From Sediminispirochaeta smaragdinae DSM 11293 (GTDB taxonomy: Bacteria; Spirochaetota; Spirochaetia; DSM-16054; Sediminispirochaetaceae), in contig NC_014364.1 in assembly GCF_000143985.1 (NCBI RefSeq), positions 2,356,001 to 2,420,000 of the forward strand: a stretch of 64,000 nt of DNA, given 5' to 3'. Positions 7,570 to 16,441 of the stretch are shown here, piece by piece. The notes under the pieces are model-generated. The model was not told the origin of the DNA and ran no database searches. It saw only the letters and a program-made list of their open reading frames with translations. Made by a program: the position numbers and the translations under genes. Numbering within the stretch: the stretch's first letter is position 1; each line of letters starts with the position of its first letter.

Positions 7570-8448
7570 CTATAATAAAACCTTGGCAGCCCTTGCAAGC
7601 GCTAAAACACGCTCGGCGCGCAGAACAACAGGTTTGTCGATCATTTTCCCATTAAGGGCAATAACTCCCGATCCCTTCTCGTGGGCCAGCTGTATTGCTT
7701 CCATGATATCCTGCGCTTTACGAATTTCTTCTTGTGTCGGTGTAAAAACCTTGATGATAGGCTCTATCTGGCGAGGATTGATTACCGACTTCCCATCGAA
7801 ACCAAGCTGCTTGATCAACATGGTCTCCTTGATAAGTCCTTCTTCATTATTGACATCGGAATAAACGGTATCCAGCGCAGCAATGCAGGCGGCTCGGGCG
7901 GCATGTAAGATCATACTTCGAGCAAAAAACAGTTCACTGCCGTCGGGGCTTCGGCTTGTCCTCATATCGGTAACATAATCCTCTGCCCCAAATGCTATTC
8001 CTATTAATCGTTTACTGGAAAGGGCAATTTCCCTTGCATTCAGTACTCCTACGGCACTTTCTATTGCGGCCATCATTCGTGTACCTTTACTACGGCCACA
8101 TTCCTTTTCTATTCGGGAAATTTCTTTTTCACAGAGTCGGACATCATCCGCTGTTTCCGTCTTTGGCAGACGAATAACATCAATACCGGCACGAACCATT
8201 GCTTCAAGGTCCGTGACACCCATAGATGTCCTCGGATCATTGATTCGTACAACAAGTTCCTTATTACCATAATCCACAGAAGTCAATGCATAGAAGAGCA
8301 AAGCCCTCGCAGCATCTTTCTCGGCGAGAGAAACTGAATCCTCAAGGTCGAACATGATGCTATCACATTTATAGATATATGCATCTTTTACCATTCCTGG
8401 ATTATTTCCCGGGACGAACATCATGGTTCTTCTCAATCTATCGGCCAT
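7570..8448 (-). CDS. citE: Citrate lyase beta subunit CitE
   Basis: The beta subunit (292 residues) is the citryl-ACP lyase that cleaves citryl-ACP to acetyl-ACP and oxaloacetate. HpcH/HpaI aldolase-fold motifs are present: RRTMMFVPGNNPGMVKDA at the start, DSIMFDLEDSVS, VRINDPRTSMG, MMAAIESAVGVLNA, and IGIAFGAEDYVTDM. The start ATG 8448 follows GGGAGAAG, which lies over the last codons of citD. Citramalate or malyl-CoA lyases share this fold, but the citD-citE-citF trio identifies citrate lyase or a close relative. Confidence 0.95.
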   Translation of the reverse strand: MADRLRRTMMFVPGNNPGMVKDAYIYKCDSIMFDLEDSVSLAEKDAARALLFYALTSVDYGNKELVVRINDPRTSMGVTDLEAMVRAGIDVIRLPKTETADDVRLCEKEISRIEKECGRSKGTRMMAAIESAVGVLNAREIALSSKRLIGIAFGAEDYVTDMRTSRSPDGSELFFARSMILHAARAACIAALDTVYSDVNNEEGLIKETMLIKQLGFDGKSVINPRQIEPIIKVFTPTQEEIRKAQDIMEAIQLAHEKGSGVIALNGKMIDKPVVLRAERVLALARAAKVLL

Positions 8449-8450
8449 AT

Positions 8451-8741
8451 CTACTTCTCCCATTGATAATCTATTGATTCACAGGCACGATACAGGGCCG
8501 TTGTCGCTCTCGCCATGATGACACAATCCAGTGCCCCTTTATCGATTGCCTTGATGTCTGCATCTTTAACCCCAACTTTTTTGGCACTGTCGAGGATAAC
8601 CTCTTTAATCCGATCACCGAATTGTTTCTTAACAGGGCTTTCAAGGGTGACATGAATCCCTTTCCCTTCGGGTTTATCCACCACAATCATAATGTCACTC
8701 GATTCCATGGTGCCCGCAACAGCTTTTTTTACAATAGTCAT
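8451..8741 (-). CDS. citD: Citrate lyase gamma subunit (acyl carrier protein) CitD
   Basis: A 96-residue acyl carrier protein that holds the phosphoribosyl-dephospho-CoA prosthetic group, attached by CitX to Ser14 in AGTMESSDIMI. Length and the conserved C-terminal ALDCVIMARATTALYRA are typical. AGGAG precedes the ATG. It is the first cit gene and starts 9 bp after the stop of the esterase gene, so the esterase is very likely co-transcribed. Confidence 0.95.
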   Translation of the reverse strand: MTIVKKAVAGTMESSDIMIVVDKPEGKGIHVTLESPVKKQFGDRIKEVILDSAKKVGVKDADIKAIDKGALDCVIMARATTALYRACESIDYQWEK

Positions 8742-8750
8742 ATGACGCTC

Positions 8751-9557
8751 CTATATATCTTGAAAAATCCACCTAAGTGCATCAGGAAACCGTTTTCTCC
8801 ATTCAGATTGGCTATGGACAGCATTCTGATAAACATTGTATTTCAAACTATCTTGATTAAGCCCTTGAGATTCATAAAAACGTACAATGGTACTGCTTCC
8901 CTCAAGAAATTCTGAAGCCGTTGTCATCCTTCCATTTTCATTTGTTCCGACATCAAGGTATACATATTTGAGACTGTCGCAGCCAGAACAGTGATTCATT
9001 GTTTCCTGTAACTTATCCAACCAAATTGCTATTGCCGGACTAATGGCAATGATTCTATGAAAATATTCCTGAAAAGCTATCGAAGCATACACACTATTCA
9101 AACCGCCTGTGCTGTAGCCGCATAGTGCAGTGAAATCAGGATCGGGATATGTCCGATAGGTCCTGTCAATATCAGGTTTAAGTATTTCAATTATCCACTG
9201 TATATACTCTTTGCCTCTACCTTTGATACAGGATTCAAAATTTTTTTCCTCTGGTACAACAAAATTTTTTGTATAAGGAGAATATAAAGCTGTTCGTTCA
9301 CTTGCCACAGCGGGAGCTTCAATAGCAACGATGATTATCTGTGGTAGAAATTTTCCATAATCTTGATAGTATTGGACAAATCGAAGGCTTTCCACACCTC
9401 CAAATGTATGAGAGTCATAAAAAACGTCCTGTCCATCGTTCATATAGACCACGGGATATCTCCCATTATTATCATTATATCCATCAGGTAAGAAGACCCG
9501 AACCATACGATGGTCATCCACCAAGCCCTCAGAATATTTCTTTTCAACTATCTTCAC
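8751..9557 (-). CDS. Esterase, alpha/beta hydrolase of the enterochelin-esterase/esterase-D type
   Basis: A 268-residue hydrolase without a signal peptide. The nucleophile elbow GYSTGG places the catalytic Ser at 149, a likely catalytic His is in NAVHSQ near 248, and the N-terminal strand reads YPVVYMNDGQDVF, as in the PF00756 esterase family (Fes, esterase D). GTG start at 9557 with GGAGGAAG 7 bp upstream. It leads the citDEFXGC operon. A paralogue lies at 18506-19303 with shared FLPxxIIVAI, GRGKEY and C-terminal RFPDALRWIFQD motifs. Position suggests it frees an acid used by citrate lyase, but the substrate is unknown. Confidence 0.85.
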   Translation of the reverse strand: MKIVEKKYSEGLVDDHRMVRVFLPDGYNDNNGRYPVVYMNDGQDVFYDSHTFGGVESLRFVQYYQDYGKFLPQIIIVAIEAPAVASERTALYSPYTKNFVVPEEKNFESCIKGRGKEYIQWIIEILKPDIDRTYRTYPDPDFTALCGYSTGGLNSVYASIAFQEYFHRIIAISPAIAIWLDKLQETMNHCSGCDSLKYVYLDVGTNENGRMTTASEFLEGSSTIVRFYESQGLNQDSLKYNVYQNAVHSQSEWRKRFPDALRWIFQDI

Positions 9558-9680
9558 CGAAATCTTCCTCCGTATTTTATAATTTCATTGATATGTAGGT
9601 CATGAAATACAAAATTAGATCGCGTATTCTTACATTTAATATCCGATGTTTCGCTCCTTTCTTCGATAGTTCCTGATAGA

Positions 9681-9698
9681 ATCGTTCTTAGAAACGAT
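9681..9698. promoter_or_regulatory. Candidate LacI-type operator upstream of the esterase-cit operon
   Basis: The sequence ATCGTTCTTAGAAACGAT is an interrupted palindrome with perfect 6-bp arms (ATCGTT/AACGAT) around CTTAGA. It lies 124 bp upstream of the esterase start and 24 bp after the end of the LacI-family gene, in the only gap of the minus-strand block large enough for a second promoter. Size and symmetry suit a LacI-family dimer. A terminator role is less likely because no T-run follows. Confidence 0.4.
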
Positions 9699-9721
9699 CT
9701 ATAGGGGAAGGTACATCATTA

Positions 9722-10753
9722 TTAATAGACTTTGTCACCATGGAATCTGCTGCAACTATTACGGATCATTAAACTTGACTTGCTGACAGTAGTAATCTCA
9801 AGCAAATCTTTTTTATCGATCAGAGAGAATAATGCCTCTGTGGCAAATCTGGCAATTTCAATAGCCCGATTATCAATAGTCGTCATACCCAAAACTTCAG
9901 AAAAAATAGTCGAATCATGTCCCAATAATGAAATATCCTCAGGTATTTTTATGTCTCTCTTCTTTAAAGCATTATAGGCACCAAACGCAAGCAAATCATT
10001 GAACCCGAAGATTGCGGAAAAAGGAATCTTCCGCGAAAGAAATTCATCAATGGCCCTTGTTGTGACATCAATATTGGTAGTCCCATAAATAGTCAGTTCT
10101 TCTCGAAATTGGAGTCCTGCCTCTTCAATTGCTTTTCTATATCCTTTCAACAATTCAAGTTGTGATGGGCTCCTTTCTCCGTTATACGTACCCATCAACA
10201 CAGCGATGTTTTTATGTCCAAGGTTCATTAGATACTTGGTTCCAAGATAACCATTGTATTCATGGTCAACCAATACACTCACAGTGTTTTCAGGAATATT
10301 CTTTGTCAGTCTATCTAAGACAACGATAGGATACGACTTGGGGATTTGTAATAAACACTCGCCGGAATGTGGCGCACAAGGAAAAAAAACAATCCCTTGT
10401 GCGCCGCATTCGATCATGCTTTTGCATAATTTCGTCTCTTTGGCAACAGAATGGTTTGATTCACTGGTAATCACATTGAAATTATGCAAATCGGCAACCT
10501 CCATCACACCCTTCACGAATGGGTAGATACCTATTGCAAGCATATTAGGAATAATCAAGCCAATCAGCTGTTTCTTGCTTTCCCGTTCTGGCAGTTTTTT
10601 GTGTTCGAAGTAACCGATTTCTTGCAAAGCCTTCTCGACTGCTTGTCTGGTTCTATCATTCACACTAGAATTATTATTGATAACTCTTGAGACCGTCGTA
10701 ATTGAGCATCCGACCATCCGAGCGACATCCGCAAGCCTTTTCTTCCTATCCAT
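9722..10753 (-). CDS. LacI/GalR-family transcriptional regulator
   Basis: About 343 residues. The N-terminal HTH reads RLADVARMVGCSITTVSRVINN, followed by a hinge and a periplasmic-binding-protein-like effector domain (LIGLIIPNM, GAQGIVFFP, GYLGTKYLMNLGHKNIAVLMG, FGFNDLLAFGA). Start ATG 10753 with GGGGTAAGG upstream; a TTG at 10780 directly after the hydrolase stop is less likely. It lies 27 bp after the hydrolase gene, so it is probably the last gene of the oppA-F-hydrolase operon, and it precedes the esterase-cit operon. It is a likely repressor of one or both, with a ligand related to the imported compound. Confidence 0.9.
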   Translation of the reverse strand: MDRKKRLADVARMVGCSITTVSRVINNNSSVNDRTRQAVEKALQEIGYFEHKKLPERESKKQLIGLIIPNMLAIGIYPFVKGVMEVADLHNFNVITSESNHSVAKETKLCKSMIECGAQGIVFFPCAPHSGECLLQIPKSYPIVVLDRLTKNIPENTVSVLVDHEYNGYLGTKYLMNLGHKNIAVLMGTYNGERSPSQLELLKGYRKAIEEAGLQFREELTIYGTTNIDVTTRAIDEFLSRKIPFSAIFGFNDLLAFGAYNALKKRDIKIPEDISLLGHDSTIFSEVLGMTTIDNRAIEIARFATEALFSLIDKKDLLEITTVSKSSLMIRNSCSRFHGDKVY

Positions 10754-10780
10754 CCTTACCCCATTTTCTGTAACAACCAA

Positions 10781-12619
10781 TTATAAACTGTTCACAATTG
10801 GCAAATCTACATAGGAAGCATGCTCTTTATCAACATAAAGCCTATTCTTAGCTTTTAACATAACCTGCCCCTTTCCTTCGGGATCTCCAGTATTATGATT
10901 CACATCAAAATGAGGATAATTACTACTCGATATATCAATTCGAATCCGATGTCCTTTTTTAAACAGATTTGCGGTCGAAAAAGCTTCTACGACAACCTCA
11001 TAAATTTCTCCAGGAACCATAAGTTCGGGTTTCTCAAAAGAATTCCGATATCGTACTCTCATGATACCGTCGGTGATATTCATGGCAAATCCTTGCGGAT
11101 AGCTTTCACTTATAGGATAGACATCTATAAGTTTAATAGTGAAATCGGTATCCTTACAGTCCGAAGAAATCCATAGCCTTGCCTTGATTGGTCCTGCTAT
11201 AACTTTATCCTCATCAAGAATCGATGTTTGAAATACCACGATGTCATCCCTCGCCTCAAGCGGTAAATAGGGTTTTCTAGAACCAAAAAAACGATCACTT
11301 TCCTTTTGGTCATAGGCGCCACCGCGCATGATAGGCTCACCAGAAGTAATAGTCCCTCCAATAGACGGTACCGGATTTTTGGGATCGAAGGTATATTCAA
11401 TAAATGATTCAGAAAGAGTGCTCTTTTTGTCCGACAAAGATCCATTTGCATGGAAATAGTAAGAAACAAAAATAGTATTTGGCAAGGGCCAACTGTCGGC
11501 AGAAAACCAATGTCCTCCATGGCTAATTGTGCCGTTGTCATTTTTTTTTCCTGAACCACCTCCCATAATAAAAATCTTTACTTTTTTCCCATCTTCAGGG
11601 AGAACATCCTTGCCTTTTAGAAATTTATCAAACCAGGCCAACTTGAGTTCCTGATAAGAATTTGCATAACCGGTATGTATTAGTGCTTCTGCAGAAAAAT
11701 CAACGTCGCCTGCTATAGTCATGGCTCTATTATTATGAGTCCAAGGGCCCATCATAAGATAGACGGGATTTTGGTGCCTTTTACTAAAAGCCTCATAGTT
11801 TTCAAGGATGGTCTTAACGTAAGGGTCATACCAACCGCTAATCAGAAAAATGGGCGTATCAATAAATCGATCATAGTATTCACTGGTATTAATTCCTAAT
11901 TGTTTCCAATACGCTCCATACGTTCCTTTTTCCCAGAAGGAAAAAGCAATATCTTCATATTCTGGAAAGTTTCGAAGCAAGGAATGGCTCCGCTTAAGAG
12001 GCATTCTATCCATCCAGGCAAAGATATCTTCGCTTTTCAACGATTCTGTAATTATAGGATCCTGTACCGCAGCAGGACTAACCTGAGCCTGAAGAAAAGC
12101 CCAGATCAACTGTTTCAGTTCAAATGCCCCACCTTGACGGATCCCGCTAAAATAGGCATTAGAGAAGCCTCCAGAATCGATAAACATGCAATCTATTCCT
12201 TCGGAAAGCAAGCACCCAAGAGCCATTGCAGCATGGGAAGTGTAAGAGAATCCCATAATACCAACCTTTCCGTTACACCAAGGCTGTCTTCTGATCCACT
12301 GAATAGTATCTTGGCCATCAGAAGCTTCATTGAAGTATTTGATAAATACACCTTCAGAATCGTATCTGCCTCTGCAGTCCTGAAAGATTACTACATATCC
12401 ATGCTTATTATAGAATGAAGCTATCTTTTGCCGAGAAGATGCTTGCCCTTTGGGGTTATCTATATCATAGTCGTTTGCTTCCCTTTTTCCATATGGAGTT
12501 CTCTCGAGAATAACCGGATAGGATTCAGAATCTCCCTCTGGGAAATAGATATCCATCGCTAATTTGACATCATCCTTCATCGGAATCATGACATTGTTCA
12601 TCATCTTATATTCTTTCAT
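10781..12619 (-). CDS. CocE/NonD-family hydrolase (X-Pro dipeptidyl-peptidase S15-like)
   Basis: A 612-residue alpha/beta hydrolase, full length for the CocE/NonD family of ester and amide hydrolases. Visible are QDCRGRYDSEG near 80, the nucleophile motif GFSYTS with Ser125 (the family usually has GxSYxG, so the last Gly is Ser here), the acid in SGWYDPYV, and the His in MGPWTHNN. The C-terminal third is the beta-sandwich domain (GPIKARLWISSDCKDTDFTIKL). No signal peptide, so it should act on imported substrate. Start ATG with GAGGG upstream, 11 bp after the ABC ATPase gene. It probably cleaves what the adjacent importer brings in; the substrate is unknown. Confidence 0.88.
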   Translation of the reverse strand: MKEYKMMNNVMIPMKDDVKLAMDIYFPEGDSESYPVILERTPYGKREANDYDIDNPKGQASSRQKIASFYNKHGYVVIFQDCRGRYDSEGVFIKYFNEASDGQDTIQWIRRQPWCNGKVGIMGFSYTSHAAMALGCLLSEGIDCMFIDSGGFSNAYFSGIRQGGAFELKQLIWAFLQAQVSPAAVQDPIITESLKSEDIFAWMDRMPLKRSHSLLRNFPEYEDIAFSFWEKGTYGAYWKQLGINTSEYYDRFIDTPIFLISGWYDPYVKTILENYEAFSKRHQNPVYLMMGPWTHNNRAMTIAGDVDFSAEALIHTGYANSYQELKLAWFDKFLKGKDVLPEDGKKVKIFIMGGGSGKKNDNGTISHGGHWFSADSWPLPNTIFVSYYFHANGSLSDKKSTLSESFIEYTFDPKNPVPSIGGTITSGEPIMRGGAYDQKESDRFFGSRKPYLPLEARDDIVVFQTSILDEDKVIAGPIKARLWISSDCKDTDFTIKLIDVYPISESYPQGFAMNITDGIMRVRYRNSFEKPELMVPGEIYEVVVEAFSTANLFKKGHRIRIDISSSNYPHFDVNHNTGDPEGKGQVMLKAKNRLYVDKEHASYVDLPIVNSL

Positions 12620-12630
12620 ATAAATTCCCT

Positions 12631-13596
12631 CTACCTAATTTTTTTGCATGCAACAAAATGGTCTGGTCGCACTTCAGTTAATTTAGGCATTTCCAGACAT
12701 GATTCATCTCCATTCCAGCAACGATTTCTGAAGGCACAACCACGAGGAGGATTTACGGGACTAGGCACTTCTCCCTGAAGAATAATTCGCTTACTTGTAT
12801 GTGTAGGGTCTGCAATGGGAATAGCAGAAAGCAAAGCTGTTACATAGGGATGCATCGGATTGGCATACAATTCATCACGTATGGCTATCTCGACAATTTT
12901 CCCCAGATACATGACAACTATCCGATCACAAATATAATCGACAACCGTTAGATTATGAGAAATAAACACTAGTGTTAAATTTAATTCCTTTTTCAGATCT
13001 ATAAGTAAATTAAGAATTTGTGATTGAATCGAAACATCTAAAGCGGAAACGGCTTCATCACAGACCAGAATTTCTGGTTTCAAAATCAAAGCCTTAGCAA
13101 TCATTATGCGCTGTCGTTGTCCTCCAGAAAACTCGTGAGGATATCGCTTGCAGTGTTTTGTATTCAGTCCGACTCTGTCCATTACTTCATGAACTGCACA
13201 CATCCGTTCTTTTCTATCCATGTGGGAATGAATAAGCAGGGGTTCTCCTATGATATCCCCGATATTCATTCTTGGATTGAGAGAAGAGAACGGATCCTGA
13301 AAAACTATTTGGATCTTAGTTCTAAGATGCATCTGCTCTTTCTTGGAAAGAGCTGTGATATCCTCTCCGTTATAAAAGATTTTTCCTGATGTCGGCTTAT
13401 AGAGATTCAGAATAATTTTCGCTAAAGTAGTCTTTCCACAACCAGATTCTCCCACAAGACCAAGGGATTCACCGCGTCGGATGCTTAAATTTACTCCATT
13501 AACAGCCTTGAGGTATTCGGACGAACATTTGAAAAGTCCTCCTTTTACGGCGAAAAATTTGGAAATGTCCTTAAGTTCCAAAATGGTATCATTCAT
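12631..13596 (-). CDS. Dipeptide/oligopeptide-type ABC transporter ATPase (OppF/DppF-like)
   Basis: A 321-residue ATPase subunit of a peptide/nickel-type importer. Walker [10 protein letters not shown], signature SGGQRQR, Walker [13 protein letters not shown] and switch His SHNLTVV are intact. The C-terminal oligopeptide extension carries the Cys-containing [15 protein letters not shown] segment. The start overlaps the end of the OppD-like gene (ATGAATGA), indicating coupled translation. It works with the 13589-18037 subunits. Confidence 0.93.
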   Translation of the reverse strand: MNDTILELKDISKFFAVKGGLFKCSSEYLKAVNGVNLSIRRGESLGLVGESGCGKTTLAKIILNLYKPTSGKIFYNGEDITALSKKEQMHLRTKIQIVFQDPFSSLNPRMNIGDIIGEPLLIHSHMDRKERMCAVHEVMDRVGLNTKHCKRYPHEFSGGQRQRIMIAKALILKPEILVCDEAVSALDVSIQSQILNLLIDLKKELNLTLVFISHNLTVVDYICDRIVVMYLGKIVEIAIRDELYANPMHPYVTALLSAIPIADPTHTSKRIILQGEVPSPVNPPRGCAFRNRCWNGDESCLEMPKLTEVRPDHFVACKKIR

Positions 13597-14554
13597 CCAT
13601 AGGCCTCCAACAGGCTACATAGTGATTGTTTGATTTCTTCAAATAGGGTCTCTCCTCAAGACATCTGTCACATCCGTATTCACATCGGGGGAAAAAAGCA
13701 CACCCCTTAGGCATATCCGACAAATCAGGAACCATCCCTTTGATGGTAGTAAGTCTGGCTCGCTTTCCTAGTGAAGGGATGGAGCTTAAGAGTCCCCTCG
13801 TGTAGGGATGTAACGGATTTCTGAATAACTCATCTACATTGGCCATCTCAATAATAACTCCGGCATACATAACGGCTACTCGTGAGCAACTTTCCGCAAT
13901 AACACCAAGATCGTGAGTAATCATTAAGACGGAAGTACCAAACTGCATTTTGAGATTCTCTATAAGGTCTATGATCTGGGCCTGTATAGTGACATCAAGA
14001 GCCGTTGTAGGTTCATCAGCAATAAGGATTTCTGGTTGACATAAAAGGGCCATGGCTATCATAACTCGTTGTCTCAATCCCCCAGAAAGTTCATGTGGAT
14101 ATTCCTTCAAGCGCTTCCGTACATCGGACATACCGACTGTAGCAAGCATGTCCGCAGCAAGCTCTTCAGCTTCCGATCGTGTTTTGTTCATATGAAGATG
14201 TATTACTTCAATCAACTGGTTCCCGACGGTAAATACGGGATTCAAACTGGTCATGGGTTCCTGGAAAATCATTGAGATTCTATTTCCTCGGACAGCACGC
14301 ATTTCTTTTTCCGAGAATTCCAGTAAATTTCTACCTCGAAACATAATACTACCGCCACAAATTTCTCCCGGTGGCGTTGGAATGAGCTGCATAACACTGA
14401 GAGCCGTAAGACTTTTTCCACAACCAGACTCCCCTACTAGCCCAAGCGTTTCTCCCTTCTCAATATGAAAAGTTATCCCCCGCAAGGCATGAAGACGTCG
14501 GGTTTCGGAAACAAAATCAACTTGCAAGTCTTGTATTTCTAGAACCTTATCCAT
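13589..14554 (-). CDS. Dipeptide/oligopeptide-type ABC transporter ATPase (OppD/DppD-like)
   Basis: A 321-residue second ATPase of the importer. Walker A GESGCGKS, signature [12 protein letters not shown], Walker [13 protein letters not shown] and THDLGVIAE are present, followed by the family C-terminal region with [17 protein letters not shown] 14554 follows AAGGAATT. Together with the OppF-like subunit it forms the nucleotide-binding heterodimer. Confidence 0.93.
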   Translation of the reverse strand: MDKVLEIQDLQVDFVSETRRLHALRGITFHIEKGETLGLVGESGCGKSLTALSVMQLIPTPPGEICGGSIMFRGRNLLEFSEKEMRAVRGNRISMIFQEPMTSLNPVFTVGNQLIEVIHLHMNKTRSEAEELAADMLATVGMSDVRKRLKEYPHELSGGLRQRVMIAMALLCQPEILIADEPTTALDVTIQAQIIDLIENLKMQFGTSVLMITHDLGVIAESCSRVAVMYAGVIIEMANVDELFRNPLHPYTRGLLSSIPSLGKRARLTTIKGMVPDLSDMPKGCAFFPRCEYGCDRCLEERPYLKKSNNHYVACWRPMDE

Positions 14555-14564
14555 TCCAAATTCC

Positions 14565-15389
14565 TTAATTTTCTCTTAATCGAGGATCAAGCAAATCCCT
14601 AAGCGCATCGCCCACCATATTGAATGACAAGACCGTAATCATGATACAGAAGCCGGGAATTATGGTTAGCCAAGGAGCCTGGGAAAGAAACATTCGACCT
14701 TCATTAATAATATTCCCCCAGCTGGGAATGTCTGGCTGCAAACCGACACCAAGGAACGTTAAGCTAGCTTCTGCAAGAACCGTACTAGCTAAAATCGAAG
14801 TCAATACAACAATAATTGAGGAAAGACACAATGGTAAAATGTGTCGAACCATGATTCGTAAATCACCAACCCCAATCGCATAGGCTGCCTCAACGTGATC
14901 CATCTCTTTCACACTTAAAGTAACACCACGAGTCATTCGTGCCACCTTCGGAATATTTGTAATTGCCAATGCAGCAATAATATTGGGAATGCCAGAACCC
15001 AATGTTGCAATCAAAACCATTGCAAGAAGAATTGAAGGGAAAGCCAGCGTAGCATCCATGATTCGCATGAGAATCGAATCCAACCGTTTATAGTATCCGG
15101 CCAGTAGACCGAGGGCAACTCCGAGAATACAACTGACACCCATGGTTGTTATCCCTATTTCCAAGGAGATTCTTGCACCAAAAACTATCCTGGAAAATAA
15201 ATCTCTTCCAAAAGAGTCGGTACCAAACCAATGAATCACACAGGGCTTGGTCAACCTATTCATCACATCCATTTTTAAGGGGTCAGTTTTGACAAATATG
15301 GGACCGAAAACAGCTATCACTAAAATAAGCGCAGATATTACACTGCCTATGATTATCTGATAATATCGCTTCTTGATTTTTCTCATCAT
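14565..15389 (-). CDS. Dipeptide/oligopeptide-type ABC transporter permease (OppC/DppC-like)
   Basis: A 274-residue inner-membrane permease with an N-terminal membrane helix (about 12-32), the typical HWFGTDSFGRDLFSRI segment after the first helix, and the EAA-type loop EAAYAIGVGDLRIMVRHILP. The C-terminus GDALRDLLDPRLREN is typical of DppC. It pairs with the DppB-like permease upstream (14-bp gap). The substrate class cannot be read from the sequence. Confidence 0.92.
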   Translation of the reverse strand: MMRKIKKRYYQIIIGSVISALILVIAVFGPIFVKTDPLKMDVMNRLTKPCVIHWFGTDSFGRDLFSRIVFGARISLEIGITTMGVSCILGVALGLLAGYYKRLDSILMRIMDATLAFPSILLAMVLIATLGSGIPNIIAALAITNIPKVARMTRGVTLSVKEMDHVEAAYAIGVGDLRIMVRHILPLCLSSIIVVLTSILASTVLAEASLTFLGVGLQPDIPSWGNIINEGRMFLSQAPWLTIIPGFCIMITVLSFNMVGDALRDLLDPRLREN

Positions 15390-15403
15390 GCTGCCCTTTC
15401 GAT

Positions 15404-16336
15404 TTAAGAATAAGTAACTCGTGGATCCAACAATTTATATAGAATATCTATGATCAAATTCACAAGAACGAACATTAATGCCACATACATGATATGGCCT
15501 TGTATTAGACTGTAATCCCTTCGGGAGATGGCTGTGACAATAAGATTTCCAGCTCCTGGAATATTAAAAACGGCTTCGGTGACGACCGCGCCTCCTGCCA
15601 GCCTCGCTACATTCAGACCTATACCTGTCACTGTTGGAATCATGGCATTCTTGAAGGCATGTTTCATAACCAACAAAAATTTGCTAACCCCCTTGGACTT
15701 GGCTGTCCTGATATAGTCAGATCTCAGGACCTCCAGCATGCTTGATCTTGTCAATCTTGCGGTTTCGGAAGCTAATTGCAATCCGAGCGCAAAGGCCGGA
15801 AGTATCAAATAATATATAGAAGTCCAGAACCCGGATTCGCTAATCAGCTTATAACCTAACACTGGGAAAATATGTAGGTTTTGTGCAAAAACCAAAATAA
15901 GCATCAGGCCTAACCAAAAATTGGGAACAGAAATACCGACCATTGCCAATAAAATGAAAAGTCTATCTAAAAAAGTGTTGTGATTGATGGCTGAGAGTAT
16001 TCCCATTGGGATTCCCAAAAGAATTGAAACGAGCAACCCCATGGACATTAGTAATAAAGTCGGCTCCATTCTGCTGATGATAAGCTTGGTCACCGACATA
16101 TCATAGAAATAGGAATTACCAAAATCTCCATGTATAGCCTTTGCAAACCAATTGAGCATTTGTATTAGAAATGGTTTATCCAACCCCATTGTTGTTCGCA
16201 ATTCTTCTATGCTTTCAGGAGTGGCTTCAGGTCCCAGCATAACACTTGCAGGATCCCCGGGAATCAATCTGACAATTGTAAAGACAAGTACCCCTACGAT
16301 TAGTAGCACCATGAGAAGACCTAGTATTCTTCTCAT
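15404..16336 (-). CDS. Dipeptide/oligopeptide-type ABC transporter permease (OppB/DppB-like)
   Basis: A 310-residue inner-membrane permease with the DppB N-terminus (RRILGLLMVLLIVGVLVFTI, then RLIPGDPA), the SVPNFWLGLMLI segment, the EAA loop around YIRTAKSKGVSKFLLVMKHA, and the C-terminal NLIIDILYKLLDPRV. ATG 16336 follows AAGGA. It is separated from the binding-protein gene by a gap with a strong stem-loop. Confidence 0.92.
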   Translation of the reverse strand: MRRILGLLMVLLIVGVLVFTIVRLIPGDPASVMLGPEATPESIEELRTTMGLDKPFLIQMLNWFAKAIHGDFGNSYFYDMSVTKLIISRMEPTLLLMSMGLLVSILLGIPMGILSAINHNTFLDRLFILLAMVGISVPNFWLGLMLILVFAQNLHIFPVLGYKLISESGFWTSIYYLILPAFALGLQLASETARLTRSSMLEVLRSDYIRTAKSKGVSKFLLVMKHAFKNAMIPTVTGIGLNVARLAGGAVVTEAVFNIPGAGNLIVTAISRRDYSLIQGHIMYVALMFVLVNLIIDILYKLLDPRVTYS

Positions 16337-16389
16337 GATATCTTTATCCTTCTTGCGATATATGTAATCAATATAGACTCCCTTATTTT

Positions 16390-16436
16390 AAGAATACGTA
16401 CCGGTCGAGAACATATCCAAACCGGTATGTATTCTT
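16390..16436 (-). promoter_or_regulatory. Intercistronic stem-loop between binding protein and permease genes
   Basis: Arms at 16390-16405 and 16421-16436 pair over 16 bp with one mismatch (a wobble in RNA) around a 15-nt loop. No T-run follows on the minus strand. A stem at this position, after the solute-binding protein gene, commonly protects or partly ends the transcript so that the binding protein outnumbers the permeases. That role is inferred. Confidence 0.6.
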
Positions 16437-16441
16437 GAATG

